Program-made: the position numbers and the translations under genes
From: Membranihabitans marinus
GTDB lineage: Bacteria > Bacteroidota > Bacteroidia > Chitinophagales > Saprospiraceae
Length of the DNA: 64,000 bases
Direction: 5' to 3'
Assembly (NCBI RefSeq): GCF_021729155.1
Contig: NZ_JAJQYA010000022.1
Coordinates: forward strand, 1 to 64,000
Notes under the pieces: generated by a model
What the model was told of the DNA's origin: nothing
The model's database searches: none
The model's input: only the letters and a program-made list of their open reading frames with translations
Shown here: in pieces, positions 8,152 through 17,982 of the stretch
How positions within the stretch are numbered: position 1 is the stretch's first letter
Layout: the number at the start of each line of letters is the position of its first letter

Positions 8152-9306
8152 TTATATCATTTGTTTGGCCTTCTGGTAAAATTGAGTGATACGCATTTTG
8201 TCTTGATCGTTTTGACCATTTTTTGCTTGAATCATTTGATAAACCTTCTCCAAAAAATCTTCATCTTTTGAACCGATGGCCAAATTTAAGCCGATTACAT
8301 AGTTTTGAAGAGTTGTGTTTTCTGTATAATCGTTGATAAAAATTTGCTTAGAATAATCCCTCATATTGGGTGATTCGACAAAGGCTCTAAAAGTCTCAAA
8401 CGACAAAATAGAAACATTGGGACCGTCTTTTTTAATGTGTTCGTTTAGAGTCTTGAGATAACTGGTTTCATCCTTTAAAGTCCCGTAATATTGCAATTCT
8501 AGTTTTCTGCAAAAGGCAGGATTTAAACCAAATTCTAAAACGTTGTCTATAGTTTGGTTAAAGATTTTAACCTCTTCATACATGGCAGCTGTTTCAATAG
8601 AGGCAGAGGCCGCATTATATATTTTTTCGACCACGGCTTCATATCCGTATGCTTGGTCTAAAAAGTCTTTTTTATCCTTGATTATTCCATATAGATAAGA
8701 ATCTAAAGATTCCAATCCAGAATAAGCGATTTTGGTTTTGAGGGATTCGTCTATGGATTTTTGTTCTCTCAAGTATTCATTGGTGAATTTTTCCGTGGGT
8801 TTTTCAGCTTTTATCATTTCTTCTATGTAGCTGAGTACGAAACCGGGATCTCGCTCTCCGGCATCGTATTTTTCCTTGTATTCTTTGTATTGGTTGACTT
8901 TTCGCAAAGCCAATTCTGCATTCTGTATTAATTTGTCCGGGGTTTGGTATCCCACGACCTTGTGCAATACTTTTCCTGAGCTATTGACAAATAGTAATGT
9001 AGGGTAAGCAGTTACACCAAATTCCCCTCTCAACTTAGGGCCTTCGCCCTTTTCCATATCAATTTTGGCATTAATAAAATTCTTATTGAAAACATCGCCC
9101 ACTTCAGACGTGGAAAATACTTGTCGATCCATCATTTTGCACGGCCCGCACCATTCTGCATAGGCATCAACGAAAATGATTTTATTGTCTTTTTCGGCTA
9201 GCGCAAGAAGATCCGCCCATTTGTCGTGGTTGAATTCGATTTGACCAGTGGCTATTTGAACGCTCAAGAAACTGATAGATAAAATTAATAGTCGTCGAAA
9301 ATTCAT
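8152..9306 (-). CDS. Secreted thioredoxin-fold protein
   Basis: A 384-residue periplasmic or envelope protein. It has a Sec signal peptide (cleavage near residue 21, IATGQ), then a thioredoxin domain with active site C53-G-P-C56 in AEWCGPCKMM and the cis-proline YPTLLFV. The remaining ~250 residues are helical and carry no recognised motif. The fold resembles the DsbD C-terminal / thioredoxin_7 group, so it probably reduces disulfides or supports oxidative folding in the envelope. It is followed on the same strand by the GlsB-type gene and preceded by the AraC regulator, without strong evidence of an operon. Confidence 0.88.
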   Translation of the reverse strand: MNFRRLLILSISFLSVQIATGQIEFNHDKWADLLALAEKDNKIIFVDAYAEWCGPCKMMDRQVFSTSEVGDVFNKNFINAKIDMEKGEGPKLRGEFGVTAYPTLLFVNSSGKVLHKVVGYQTPDKLIQNAELALRKVNQYKEYKEKYDAGERDPGFVLSYIEEMIKAEKPTEKFTNEYLREQKSIDESLKTKIAYSGLESLDSYLYGIIKDKKDFLDQAYGYEAVVEKIYNAASASIETAAMYEEVKIFNQTIDNVLEFGLNPAFCRKLELQYYGTLKDETSYLKTLNEHIKKDGPNVSILSFETFRAFVESPNMRDYSKQIFINDYTENTTLQNYVIGLNLAIGSKDEDFLEKVYQMIQAKNGQNDQDKMRITQFYQKAKQMI

Positions 9307-9410
9307 AGAATACCCTGTTTTGATTTATTGTATAACTTCTTAAAAGTACGGTTGTTGTCTAATTATACCTAAAATTTAACGTTATTTAAATGATAGATAG
9401 GCCAATAAGT

Positions 9411-10277
9411 TTAAAAATGACTGTTTTTGCGGTATTGGCTCGGTGATTGATTCTTGGTTTTCTTAAATTGTCGATTGAAGTTGGCCAAATTGTTGAATCC
9501 ACATTTGTAGGCAATTTCTGAAATATTTTGATCGGTTTCCGACATCAACATACAGGCATGACCAATGCGTACGGAATTGACATACTCTACAAAAGTCATT
9601 CTAAATTGGGTTTTAAAATAGTTGCAGAAGGTAGTTACACTCATATTGGTCAATTCTGCAATGTCGGCCAATTTTATCGGTTGATCAAAATTTTGCATAA
9701 TGTATCCTGTGATTTTTTTAAACCGATCCGAAGTTGCATGGTTTGAGTTTTTTACAAATGTTGGGCTGGCTAAGAGTTCATATTCGGGTTGTTGAGTGAG
9801 CAAATCGAATATTTTAAAAAGAGAAGAAATCCGTTGCAAACCACTCATTTTCGGCATCGCTTTTATAATTTCATTGGCCACCTCCTTGGTCTTTCCTCTG
9901 AGGACCATGCCCCGCTCTGAAAGTTGTAGGATTTTGTTGAAACTTTCCATTTCTGGAATTTTCAATATTTCATCGCCGAGGAAGTCTGAAGTGAAGTGAA
10001 TGACTATGGCGTTGGCTTCCTCCTCTGCCTCTCCTTTGAGGTATTCTTCATCATTGATCCATACATGAGGAAGAAGAGATCCTAAAAACACCAAATCATC
10101 GGGCTCGAAATATCCGATGTGGTCGCCCACCATTCTGCGCCCAGTGCTTTGGGTAACTAGGACAAATTCAAAATGAGGATGGTAATGCCAAGGAACGGGA
10201 AAGTATTGACCAGTTTCTTGAAAAACAATAAAAGAAGTATTGTGATCTTGGGGTAAATGGAGTTCAACGGCTTTCAT
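9411..10277 (-). CDS. AraC-family transcriptional regulator
   Basis: A 288-residue DNA-binding regulator. The N-terminal ~150 residues form a cupin-like ligand-binding domain with a WHYHPHFEFVLV segment. The C-terminal ~100 residues carry the two helix-turn-helix motifs of AraC: LADIAELTNMSVTTFCNYFK, then NISEIAYKCGFNNLANFNRQFK and the closing KNQSPSQYR. The first domain suggests sensing of a small molecule such as a sugar. The gene is divergently oriented to the ROK kinase at 11046 across a ~770-bp gap, so it may control that gene, although this is only positional. Confidence 0.93.
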   Translation of the reverse strand: MKAVELHLPQDHNTSFIVFQETGQYFPVPWHYHPHFEFVLVTQSTGRRMVGDHIGYFEPDDLVFLGSLLPHVWINDEEYLKGEAEEEANAIVIHFTSDFLGDEILKIPEMESFNKILQLSERGMVLRGKTKEVANEIIKAMPKMSGLQRISSLFKIFDLLTQQPEYELLASPTFVKNSNHATSDRFKKITGYIMQNFDQPIKLADIAELTNMSVTTFCNYFKTQFRMTFVEYVNSVRIGHACMLMSETDQNISEIAYKCGFNNLANFNRQFKKTKNQSPSQYRKNSHF

Positions 10278-11045
10278 AATTTTCTAATATTTTCAGCCCT
10301 CTGGTCTGGTTTTAAGTTTATTTATTTCGATAGAATTCAACTCCAATTTACTGTTTTTTTCTCTATTCTCGTAAGTGAGGCTAGAGCTACATTGTATTTT
10401 CTAAAGATATATTGGGTTTATTTTAACATGTGTTCGAACACATAGTTTAAAAAGTACCATATTGACTGGCAATATTAGTTTTTCTTTATTATAAAAAATC
10501 TATTGTAGATAACAAACTAGATTTTTTTACCCCTTTTTATCGCACTTTGGCTATGGATGGTTTTTGGTCCATATCATCGATGACGAATCATCTTGTTCTT
10601 GCCTTTTAATTTTTTCTTGTTTATAGGACTTTTTGCCATTGAAAATGAAAGAGTATGGTTCTCCAAGGTCAATTAGATGAGTATTTTTAGCATTTAAATT
10701 TAAGTAGAGTTTGACTAAGAAAAGGGAGATGAAATATAAAGTGGCATTTAGTTTTTTTTGTAATATCTAATGATAGCATGGATGGATATTAAATTTAATG
10801 AGGCAACCAACTTTTTTGGTCTCTATAAAGTGACAGGTATTCAATTTGTCGGTTATAGACTGGATTCCTTTTTTATAGACCGAGTTCAATAAGGTAGCTG
10901 TCATGGATTTGTGAAGAGATTAAATAGTTTTTCTATTTTGTGAGCAGAAACACCACATTATAGTGACAGAGGATTGTATTTTACTTGAGTGGAATATCCT
11001 CTGGCTAAGGCAAGACTATTTTTTGAATTATTAAAAACACGATAG
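10278..11045. other. 768-bp intergenic region without a supported gene
   Basis: AT-rich spacer between the divergent AraC and ROK genes. The direct repeat TTATAGAC occurs twice near 10850-10885, with TCTATAA just upstream able to pair with it. On the minus strand a frame of about 65 codons (roughly 10553-10755) is open and protein-like near its end, but it lacks a start codon. Otherwise nothing is recognised. Confidence 0.4.
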
Positions 11046-11969
11046 TTGGCAGTTAAAAATGCATGTATAGGAGTAGATTTAGGTGGAACATCCATCAAGT
11101 ATGCAGCCGTGGATGAATCTGGAGCTGTTCTTTGGCAAGGGAAAAAAGCGACGGAAGCCCAGATGGCCACCCCTCATATTCTTCAGAATATCGTAACTGC
11201 CATCGAAGAGGCTAGGGCAGGTGTTAGAGATACAGGTTGTGAGATATTGGGTGTAGGTATGGGTTCTCCAGGGGTAATCGATATCCATAGTGGGCAAGTC
11301 CTCGGGGAGGCCAATAATCTCAATGGTTGGAATGGTCTGATGTTGGCAGATGCCATTACCGAAGCGGTAGGTTTACCCGTATTCATAGACAATGATGCCA
11401 ATCTAATGGGCTTGGGAGAGTTTTCATTTGGTCAGAATATCCGAGAGCGTCAGGTCTTGTTTGTCACCATTGGCACTGGTATTGGTGGGGCTATCTTTAT
11501 GAATGGCGAGTTGTATCGCGGTCATCGATTTGCCGGTGGTGAATTGGGTGGTTTGGTCATGGAGTATGAAGGCAAAGTGGGTTATTGGGAAGATTTTGCA
11601 AGTACTTCAGCATTGGTTGCCAGATATCAAGAAAAAGATGGTCATTCGGAAGAATCTATGGATGGATATACCATATTTCAACGGTATATAAAAGGTGAGG
11701 CATTGGCTAGTGAGGTATTGTTGGAACAGAGTCGACTCATTGGAATGGGCTTGGCCAGTTTGGTTAATATCTTTAATCCACAAAGAATAATTGTCGGTGG
11801 TGGTATTTCAGAAGCGGGTCCTATCTATCTTCAGTTGATAGAGAAAGCGATGTTACAATATAGTATGCCCACTGCTGTGAAAGATTGTATTCTATCTGCG
11901 GCTGAGTTTGGCAATCAAGCTGGGTTTTTGGGTGCGGCAGAATATGCTCGAAAAAGATTAAACTCTTAA
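11046..11969 (+). CDS. ROK-family sugar kinase (glucokinase-like)
   Basis: A 307-residue cytoplasmic ATP-dependent sugar kinase. It has the phosphate-1 motif [10 protein letters not shown], a GSPGVID strand, the catalytic-region [10 protein letters not shown], the phosphate-2 motif [23 protein letters not shown] and the adenosine loop GGGISEAG. The CxCGxxGC zinc cluster typical of many ROK proteins is absent after the [11 protein letters not shown] motif. The only start that keeps the N-terminal phosphate motif is TTG at 11046, since the nearby ATG is out of frame. It probably phosphorylates glucose or another hexose entering glycolysis. It converges with the DUF2200 gene, overlapping by 12 bp at the 3' ends. 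Confidence 0.9.
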   Translation: MAVKNACIGVDLGGTSIKYAAVDESGAVLWQGKKATEAQMATPHILQNIVTAIEEARAGVRDTGCEILGVGMGSPGVIDIHSGQVLGEANNLNGWNGLMLADAITEAVGLPVFIDNDANLMGLGEFSFGQNIRERQVLFVTIGTGIGGAIFMNGELYRGHRFAGGELGGLVMEYEGKVGYWEDFASTSALVARYQEKDGHSEESMDGYTIFQRYIKGEALASEVLLEQSRLIGMGLASLVNIFNPQRIIVGGGISEAGPIYLQLIEKAMLQYSMPTAVKDCILSAAEFGNQAGFLGAAEYARKRLNS

Positions 11970-12320
11970 TATCTTTTCCATTTTTCGACCTTTTGCGAGT
12001 TCGTCCACCAACTTGTCGAGGTATCTTACTTTTCGAGTTAAAGGATTTTCAATTTCCTCAATTCGATAACCACAGATGACACCTTTTATGAGGGTTGCAT
12101 TGGGATTGAGTTGGGCTTGTTGGAAAAACGTTTCAAAAGTTGCATTTTTTGCAATGAGTTCTTGCTGCTTGACCACATCAAAACCTGTCAACCATTCAAT
12201 GACACGATGCAATTCTTCTTGGCTTCTTCCTTTTTTCTCAATTTTGGTAACATAGTGAGGGTATACCGATGCAAAGGTCAAGCTGGCCATTCGTTCATTG
12301 TGTTTGCTAGTTACTTCCAT
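11958..12320 (-). CDS. DUF2200 domain protein
   Basis: A 120-residue soluble protein recognised as DUF2200 from [17 protein letters not shown], the [20 protein letters not shown] stretch and the [21 protein letters not shown] ending. The family is small, widespread and uncharacterised; it is alpha/beta without catalytic motifs I can name. Its last 12 bp overlap the end of the convergent ROK gene. Confidence 0.88.
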   Translation of the reverse strand: MEVTSKHNERMASLTFASVYPHYVTKIEKKGRSQEELHRVIEWLTGFDVVKQQELIAKNATFETFFQQAQLNPNATLIKGVICGYRIEEIENPLTRKVRYLDKLVDELAKGRKMEKILRV

Positions 12321-12824
12321 AATGATACATTTTAATTGTCCTAATAAATTGAACGCTATAAACTCACATTTGATTTTGTATTATTCTTAGATTTCTATAT
12401 TATTCCAAATGAATATATTATTGCCGGTTATTATTCGATTTGCTTATGTAGAGAGGTGGCCGACATCATAAAACGCAATTGGTATAAATATAGTAATTAT
12501 AATGGGAGGAGAATTGATAAATCATATATTTTAATTATTTGTTTACTTCCATTCATGAGAGTATTTAGTTTTCTTGAATTTTGAAAACTCTTCCTATTTT
12601 TTATATGCAGTCACTAGCTTGTCTGAATAGTACATTATATTGATAGTTTGTCTATGATGGAGATCTTTATTTTTGGCTATTCCATGTTGCTTAATCCGAA
12701 ATCGTTGGAATTGAATGTGAGTCTACAATAGTTTAAGGTTTTTCTTTTATTTGAAATATATTTTTGTAAAAATAAAATAAAGACCAATATTTGCCATTAA
12801 TTTTGTCCTGTATTAAAATCGAAT
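12321..12824. other. 504-bp divergent intergenic region upstream of sigma factor 1
   Basis: AT-rich spacer between the DUF2200 gene (-) and sigma factor 1 (+). Apart from a candidate -7 box near its right end, I see no gene, repeat or strong hairpin. Confidence 0.5.
12798..12805 (+). promoter_or_regulatory. Candidate Bacteroidota -7 box for sigma factor 1
   Basis: TAATTTTG matches the Bacteroidota -7 consensus TAnnTTTG and lies 19 nt before the ATG of the sigma gene. No well-spaced TTG -33 element is evident, so this is tentative. Confidence 0.35.
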
Positions 12825-13343
12825 ATGTCTGGTCGAGATCATAACATCAATTCACAACGAGAGCGATACAATCGTATGTTCGATGAGCATTATGAGATGA
12901 TGTATCGATATGGAATGAGGTTATTACAGGATAAGGTAAGTGTGGAAGATGGGATACAAAATGTTTTTATGCGTTTATGGCTTAAAAAAGACCAGTTGTC
13001 CATTCAATCGGAGTCGGCTTACCTCTTGATTTCATTGCGCCGTGAATTGTTGTTGAATAAGAAAAATACCATCGATATGACACCTATCGATGAAGGTTTT
13101 AATATCACATTTAATCAAAACGATATGCTGGAGCAAGAGATGGTCGGATTGCAACGAAATAGAATCACCCTGCTTTTAAACCAATTAAGCCAACGTCAAA
13201 AAGAGATTATTTACCTCCACTTTTATGAGGATCGATCTTATCAAGAAATTGCCTCTATCCTAGAGGTGAAATATCAGTCCGTCTTAAATAACCTTCAAAG
13301 GGCCTTTTCTAAATTGAGAGAGAAGGAAAAATTTAATCAATAA
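12825..13343 (+). CDS. ECF-type RNA polymerase sigma-70 factor (cassette 1)
   Basis: A 172-residue FecI-like sigma factor. Region 2 covers about residues 20-85 (YEMMYRYGMRLLQDKVSVED, then QNVFMRLWLKK), and region 4 covers about 115-168 (LNQLSQRQKEIIYLHFYEDRSYQEIA). It should be held inactive by the FecR protein encoded 234 bp downstream and be released when the SusC protein binds substrate. Its C-terminal YQSVLNNLQRAFSKLRE is nearly the same as in the second sigma factor at 26643, so the two are close paralogues. Confidence 0.93.
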   Translation: MSGRDHNINSQRERYNRMFDEHYEMMYRYGMRLLQDKVSVEDGIQNVFMRLWLKKDQLSIQSESAYLLISLRRELLLNKKNTIDMTPIDEGFNITFNQNDMLEQEMVGLQRNRITLLLNQLSQRQKEIIYLHFYEDRSYQEIASILEVKYQSVLNNLQRAFSKLREKEKFNQ

Positions 13344-13577
13344 TAATTATTTTTTTTAGGAATTATTTTTGGTTCTTCAATCTCCTTACATAGTATGATT
13401 GTTTAATATTTGGCATATTGGTCTTTATTTGGAATTATTGTCTAAACATGACAATATTGATGTTTGTATAATATGGTTTTTTTTAAATTTTATTTGTGTT
13501 GGTGAGTATATATAAGAGTATATTCTCTCTATGTAGTTAAATGTTTAGATAAAACAATATAGTCATAAAAGATAAAC

Positions 13578-14573
13578 ATGATCGATAAGCAGATAATAGA
13601 TCAATTAATCAATGATGATCAATTTAGAAAATGGGTGAAGAATGGGGAATACGATTTGTATTGGTCTCAATGGGATCAGTCTCATCCGGAGTACCATGAA
13701 GAATTTTTATTGGCTCAAGATATGATTTCTGGTATACCATTTGACCGCAGGCCATTGCCAATTGATGAGGTAAATCGGGCAAAAAATAGATTTTGGAATG
13801 AGGTTGAACAAGTAGAAAAACAAAGAACACCTATATCTATAATGACATGGAAGAGAGCCTTGTCAGCAGCGGCAGCTATTGCTTTGTTGATCTTGGGTTA
13901 TATGATGTTGGTCAGTCCATCCGAAGTTGTGGAAAAAGTCGCTGTTGTTGAGAATGAGATGATTCAGAATATTGCATTGCCCGATAGTACCATGGTGGTG
14001 TTAAATGCCTATGCCGATATAACCTATCATCATGACAGAGAAGAAAATCTTCGGTCGGTTTATTTGGAAGGAGAGGCCTTTTTTAATGTTAAAAAATTGA
14101 AGGAGAATAATGTGTATCAAAAATTCCAAGTGGAGACCAAAGATATGAAGATTAGTGTATTGGGTACATCATTTAATGTAATGGCCACCGATGATGGTAC
14201 TACTGTAGTATTGGAAGAAGGATCAATAGAGTTATTGGTAGAAGGATATGACAGACCTATGCTGATGAACCCCGGAGACAAGGTATATTATTCTAAATCT
14301 AAAGGACTGTTTAAGGAAGAATTGGTACTAGCCCCCGATTATTCATCTTGGAAGGAAGGTGTATTGACACTTACTGGGAAAAATTTGGGTGAAGTTGTAG
14401 CTTGGCTAGAACAGCGATACAACATCGATATTGAGATAGATACCTCCAGAGCAGATATTCGATTAAGTGGGTCAGTGAATACGGCCTCAACTTCGGAAAC
14501 CATAACTACAGTATCTATTGCGGCTGGTTTAGAGGCTATACAACTCGATGACAAAAGCTGGAAAATGGAATAA
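13578..14573 (+). CDS. FecR-type anti-sigma factor (cassette 1)
   Basis: A 331-residue inner-membrane anti-sigma factor. The cytoplasmic N-terminal part (1-90) should bind the sigma factor. One membrane helix lies at about 93-112 (AAAAIALLILGYMMLV). The periplasmic part contains the FecR domain, with LPDSTMVVLNAYADITY, VYLEGEAFFNV, ISVLGTSFNVMA and TTVVLEEGSIEL, and a C-terminal DUF4974-like domain (SSWKEGVLTLTGKNLGEVV) that contacts the STN domain of the SusC partner. SusC-1 follows after 26 bp, so the two are likely co-transcribed. Confidence 0.93.
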   Translation: MIDKQIIDQLINDDQFRKWVKNGEYDLYWSQWDQSHPEYHEEFLLAQDMISGIPFDRRPLPIDEVNRAKNRFWNEVEQVEKQRTPISIMTWKRALSAAAAIALLILGYMMLVSPSEVVEKVAVVENEMIQNIALPDSTMVVLNAYADITYHHDREENLRSVYLEGEAFFNVKKLKENNVYQKFQVETKDMKISVLGTSFNVMATDDGTTVVLEEGSIELLVEGYDRPMLMNPGDKVYYSKSKGLFKEELVLAPDYSSWKEGVLTLTGKNLGEVVAWLEQRYNIDIEIDTSRADIRLSGSVNTASTSETITTVSIAAGLEAIQLDDKSWKME

Positions 14574-14599
14574 ATTTTTACTAATATAAATTAATAATA

Positions 14600-17500
14600 A
14601 TGGGATTTTTTAAACGAATGTATATTCTCACATTAGTGGGAATACTGGCAGGACTATGCCCTGGTCATTCACAAGAAGGATTGACTTTGGTATCCTATCC
14701 TCATATGAATTTTCAAGAACGGACTGGAAAACAAGAATTAAAACGAGTCTTATATGATTTAGAAAAAAGATATAATGTCAATTTTGCATACCAAGCAGGA
14801 TTATTAGATGAGAAGTATATTACTCCTCTAGATTTAAAAGAATTGACTTTGGAGGATTTGTTGTCCAATTATCTAAAGAAGAATCAACTCGATTTTAAAA
14901 AGATGAGTGAGAAAAACTTTGTAATTTATAGAATGAAGAATAAAGGAGTTCATCTAAGATCTGTTCAAATGTTGCCCTTAAGATTTAATAAGTTTTTAAG
15001 TTATAAAAGGTCTGATCGGCAACCACCCATCGATGGTCTGGTGGTAGATAAAAGGTCGGTGCCTTTGATAGGAGCGACTGTTCAAGTAAAGGAGCAGCCT
15101 GGTTTAGGAGCCATTACTGATTTTGAAGGTCGATTTTCATTTGGAAATGTCAGGGCCAGTGAGACATTGATAATCTCTTATATTGGGTATAAGACTATAG
15201 AGGTTCCGATTAATGGAAGGTCAAATTTGACAATTACCTTGGAGCAAAATTCAGAATTGTTAGATGAGGTTGTCATTGTGGGCTATGGTGTTCAGAGGAA
15301 AGGTTCTACAACTGGTGCTATGAGTTCAGTAAAAGCTGAGGAAATAACAAAAACCCCAATAACAAATATAGCACAAGGAATTCAGTCAAGAGTATCTGGT
15401 GTTCAGATTACTCAAAATAGTTCAGCACCTGGAGGAAATATAAGTGTTCGTGTGAGGGGAACTAATTCCATAAATGGTTCTTCTGAGCCGCTCTATGTAA
15501 TCGATGGCATACAAATCTCTAATGGAGGAGGGGTAACGGATGTTAGTCCTCTATCCACTATAAATCCGAATGATATTGAATCGGTTGAAATCTTGAAAGA
15601 TGCATCTGCTACAGCAATTTATGGGGCTCGTGGTGCAAATGGTGTGGTTTTGATTTCTACTAAAAGAGGAAAGAATGCACCAACCAAAATTCAGTTTGAT
15701 AGTTATGTAGGAATGCAAAAAATAACAAAAAAATTAGATGTTTTAAATGCAAAAGAATTTGCAAAATTAGAAAATGAGATTTATCCTTCAACACCATATC
15801 CTGATATTGATAATTTAGGTCAGGGTTCAAATTGGCAGAATTTAATATATCGAAAAGCTCCTATTCAAAATTATCAATTATCTGTTACTGGCGGGAATGA
15901 AAAAACCCAATTTTCAGTTTCTGGAAATTATTTTGATCAATCTGGAATTATTATAAAATCAAATTTTAAGAGATTTTCTCTAAGATCTACCTTGGATCAT
16001 AATGTAAATGATAGAATTAGGATAGGTAGTACAATTTTAGGTAGTTATTCAGCTAACAATGGTATTCCTACCGGAGTGACTGGTGTAAATAATCATTTGT
16101 CAGATAGGAGTATAGTCGGTGCAGCATTGGGTGCTCCACCGACATTAAAACCATATCGGGATGATGGTGCGATTTTTCCTTTCGTTGATCAAGGTGGTGG
16201 ACGATACGCAGAAGTTGTAAACCCCTTAGGATTAGCAGAAGTATATGATAAAAATCAAATTAATAGGATATTGACGAATCAATATTTTGAAATTGAAATA
16301 TTGGAAAATGTTAGATATCGAGCTACGGCAAATTTTGATATAAACTATTCGTTAAAAGATTTTTATTCTCCTATCTATATAATTCCTGAAAGTATGGTAA
16401 ATGCCAGCTCTGGCACTGCGAGTAAGACCAATGTCAGCAAAAGATCCTTATTGCATGAAAGCATTTTGACATATATAAAAGATTTTAATGAACATGGATT
16501 AAAGTTTACAGGTGTTTATTCTATTCAGAGAGATTTATATTCAAGCAATAGCATATCTGCCTCTGGATTCCCCAATGATCAAACAACCAACGAAGCATTA
16601 GGTTTGGGTATAAATAGGACTGTAAGTAGTTATAGAAGTAAAGGTGATTTAGTTTCAGTAATGGGACGATTAAATTACTCCTTTAAAAGTCGGTATATTT
16701 TTGACCTGACGGCAAGATATGATGGAGCATCAAAATTTGGTATAAATAATAAATATGGTTTTTTCCCTGCTGTGGCTTTTGGCTGGAGATTAATTGATGA
16801 AACTTTTATGTCAAATCAAAATGTATTTAGCGATTTAAAAATAAGGACAAGTTATGGTTTAACTGGAAATGCTGCCGCAATAGGACCTTATCAATCACTA
16901 TCTCTTTCTAGCCAGGGTTATCCCTACATTTTTAATCATCAATATACCTCGGGAATAAGTCCGTCTGGCATTGCGAATACAGATTTAAGATGGGAAAAAT
17001 CCCAGCAATTAAATTTGGGTGTTGACATGTCTTTTATAAATAATAGGTTAAATGTAGTGATGGATATTTATGATAAAAAAACTGATGATCTGTTATTTGG
17101 AAGGGATTTACCGATGTCCTCTGGGTATAATTCATATACAGGGAATTTTGCAAGTATTAGAAATAGGGGATTTGAATTTGCCGTGGATGCAATTTTAATA
17201 GATAAGGAACTAAAATGGGATCTGGCTGGTAATATTTCCATTAATAAAAACGAGTTGTTATCCCTTGAAGGTAAAGAGAATGAGTTTATACTTTCAGAAT
17301 TTAGTATTCTAAAAGTTGGATTACCTGTTGGTACTTTTAGGACATATGTTTTTGACGGAATTTACCAAACTGGTGAAAATATTCTGCCAGGTCAGACCAG
17401 TAGAGTTGGAGGAACAAAATTAAAGGATGTAAATGGTGATGGAATGTTGACATCTGAAGATCAACTGATATCAGGGGACGCAAATCCTAAAATTATATAT

Positions 17501-17965
17501 GGAGTGTCTTCTAACCTTTCTTTTATGGGTTTTGATTTAAGTGTATTTCTTTCAGGTGTACATGGGAATAGTATTTATAATTTAAGTAGGTATACTTTTG
17601 AAAATCCTCTGGGGTCTAGGAATACCTTAGGAGGATTGGTTGATAGATGGTCATTGGATAATCCCAGCAATGAATTTCAGAATGGTAGTCAAGGAGGAAG
17701 ATTACAGATTTCAGATCGGTTCATAGAGGATGGTTCATACCTAAGGTTGAAAAATGTTAGTATGGGGTATAGATTAACTTCGCTAAAGTCCATAGCTTCA
17801 TTAAGGATATACATTAGTGCTAATAATGCCTTGACCTTTACTTCTTATTCAGGATATGATCCAGAGGTCAATTCATATGGTGGGTCTAATGTCTTGCTAG
17901 GAGTTGATAATCTTGTTTATCCTAATTCAAAGTCATTACTTTTCGGATTGCAAATCGGTTTTTAA
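14600..17965 (+). CDS. SusC/RagA-type TonB-dependent transporter with STN domain (SusC-1)
   Basis: A 1121-residue outer-membrane importer that forms a TonB-driven barrel capped by SusD. Order: signal peptide (about 1-24), STN signalling domain (about 40-115), carboxypeptidase-regulatory-like domain (about 145-215), the EVVIVGYGVQRK TonB-box region (about 227), plug with PLYVIDGIQI and SVEILKDASATAIYGARGANGVV, then a long beta-barrel ending in LLFGLQIGF with terminal Phe. The STN domain fits regulation through the FecR/sigma pair just upstream. Base composition changes inside the gene: the first ~700 bp are as G+C-rich as the neighbours, while from ~15.3 kb on the gene is strikingly AT-rich (for example 14 G/C of 60 at 16261-16320). 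Confidence 0.95.
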   Translation: MGFFKRMYILTLVGILAGLCPGHSQEGLTLVSYPHMNFQERTGKQELKRVLYDLEKRYNVNFAYQAGLLDEKYITPLDLKELTLEDLLSNYLKKNQLDFKKMSEKNFVIYRMKNKGVHLRSVQMLPLRFNKFLSYKRSDRQPPIDGLVVDKRSVPLIGATVQVKEQPGLGAITDFEGRFSFGNVRASETLIISYIGYKTIEVPINGRSNLTITLEQNSELLDEVVIVGYGVQRKGSTTGAMSSVKAEEITKTPITNIAQGIQSRVSGVQITQNSSAPGGNISVRVRGTNSINGSSEPLYVIDGIQISNGGGVTDVSPLSTINPNDIESVEILKDASATAIYGARGANGVVLISTKRGKNAPTKIQFDSYVGMQKITKKLDVLNAKEFAKLENEIYPSTPYPDIDNLGQGSNWQNLIYRKAPIQNYQLSVTGGNEKTQFSVSGNYFDQSGIIIKSNFKRFSLRSTLDHNVNDRIRIGSTILGSYSANNGIPTGVTGVNNHLSDRSIVGAALGAPPTLKPYRDDGAIFPFVDQGGGRYAEVVNPLGLAEVYDKNQINRILTNQYFEIEILENVRYRATANFDINYSLKDFYSPIYIIPESMVNASSGTASKTNVSKRSLLHESILTYIKDFNEHGLKFTGVYSIQRDLYSSNSISASGFPNDQTTNEALGLGINRTVSSYRSKGDLVSVMGRLNYSFKSRYIFDLTARYDGASKFGINNKYGFFPAVAFGWRLIDETFMSNQNVFSDLKIRTSYGLTGNAAAIGPYQSLSLSSQGYPYIFNHQYTSGISPSGIANTDLRWEKSQQLNLGVDMSFINNRLNVVMDIYDKKTDDLLFGRDLPMSSGYNSYTGNFASIRNRGFEFAVDAILIDKELKWDLAGNISINKNELLSLEGKENEFILSEFSILKVGLPVGTFRTYVFDGIYQTGENILPGQTSRVGGTKLKDVNGDGMLTSEDQLISGDANPKIIYGVSSNLSFMGFDLSVFLSGVHGNSIYNLSRYTFENPLGSRNTLGGLVDRWSLDNPSNEFQNGSQGGRLQISDRFIEDGSYLRLKNVSMGYRLTSLKSIASLRIYISANNALTFTSYSGYDPEVNSYGGSNVLLGVDNLVYPNSKSLLFGLQIGF

Positions 17966-17982
17966 TATTTAAATAATTAACA

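Noticed and set aside
10257-10445. 62-residue plus-strand frame overlapping the AraC start
   Set aside because: Overlaps the well-supported AraC gene, low-complexity aromatic composition, no motif.
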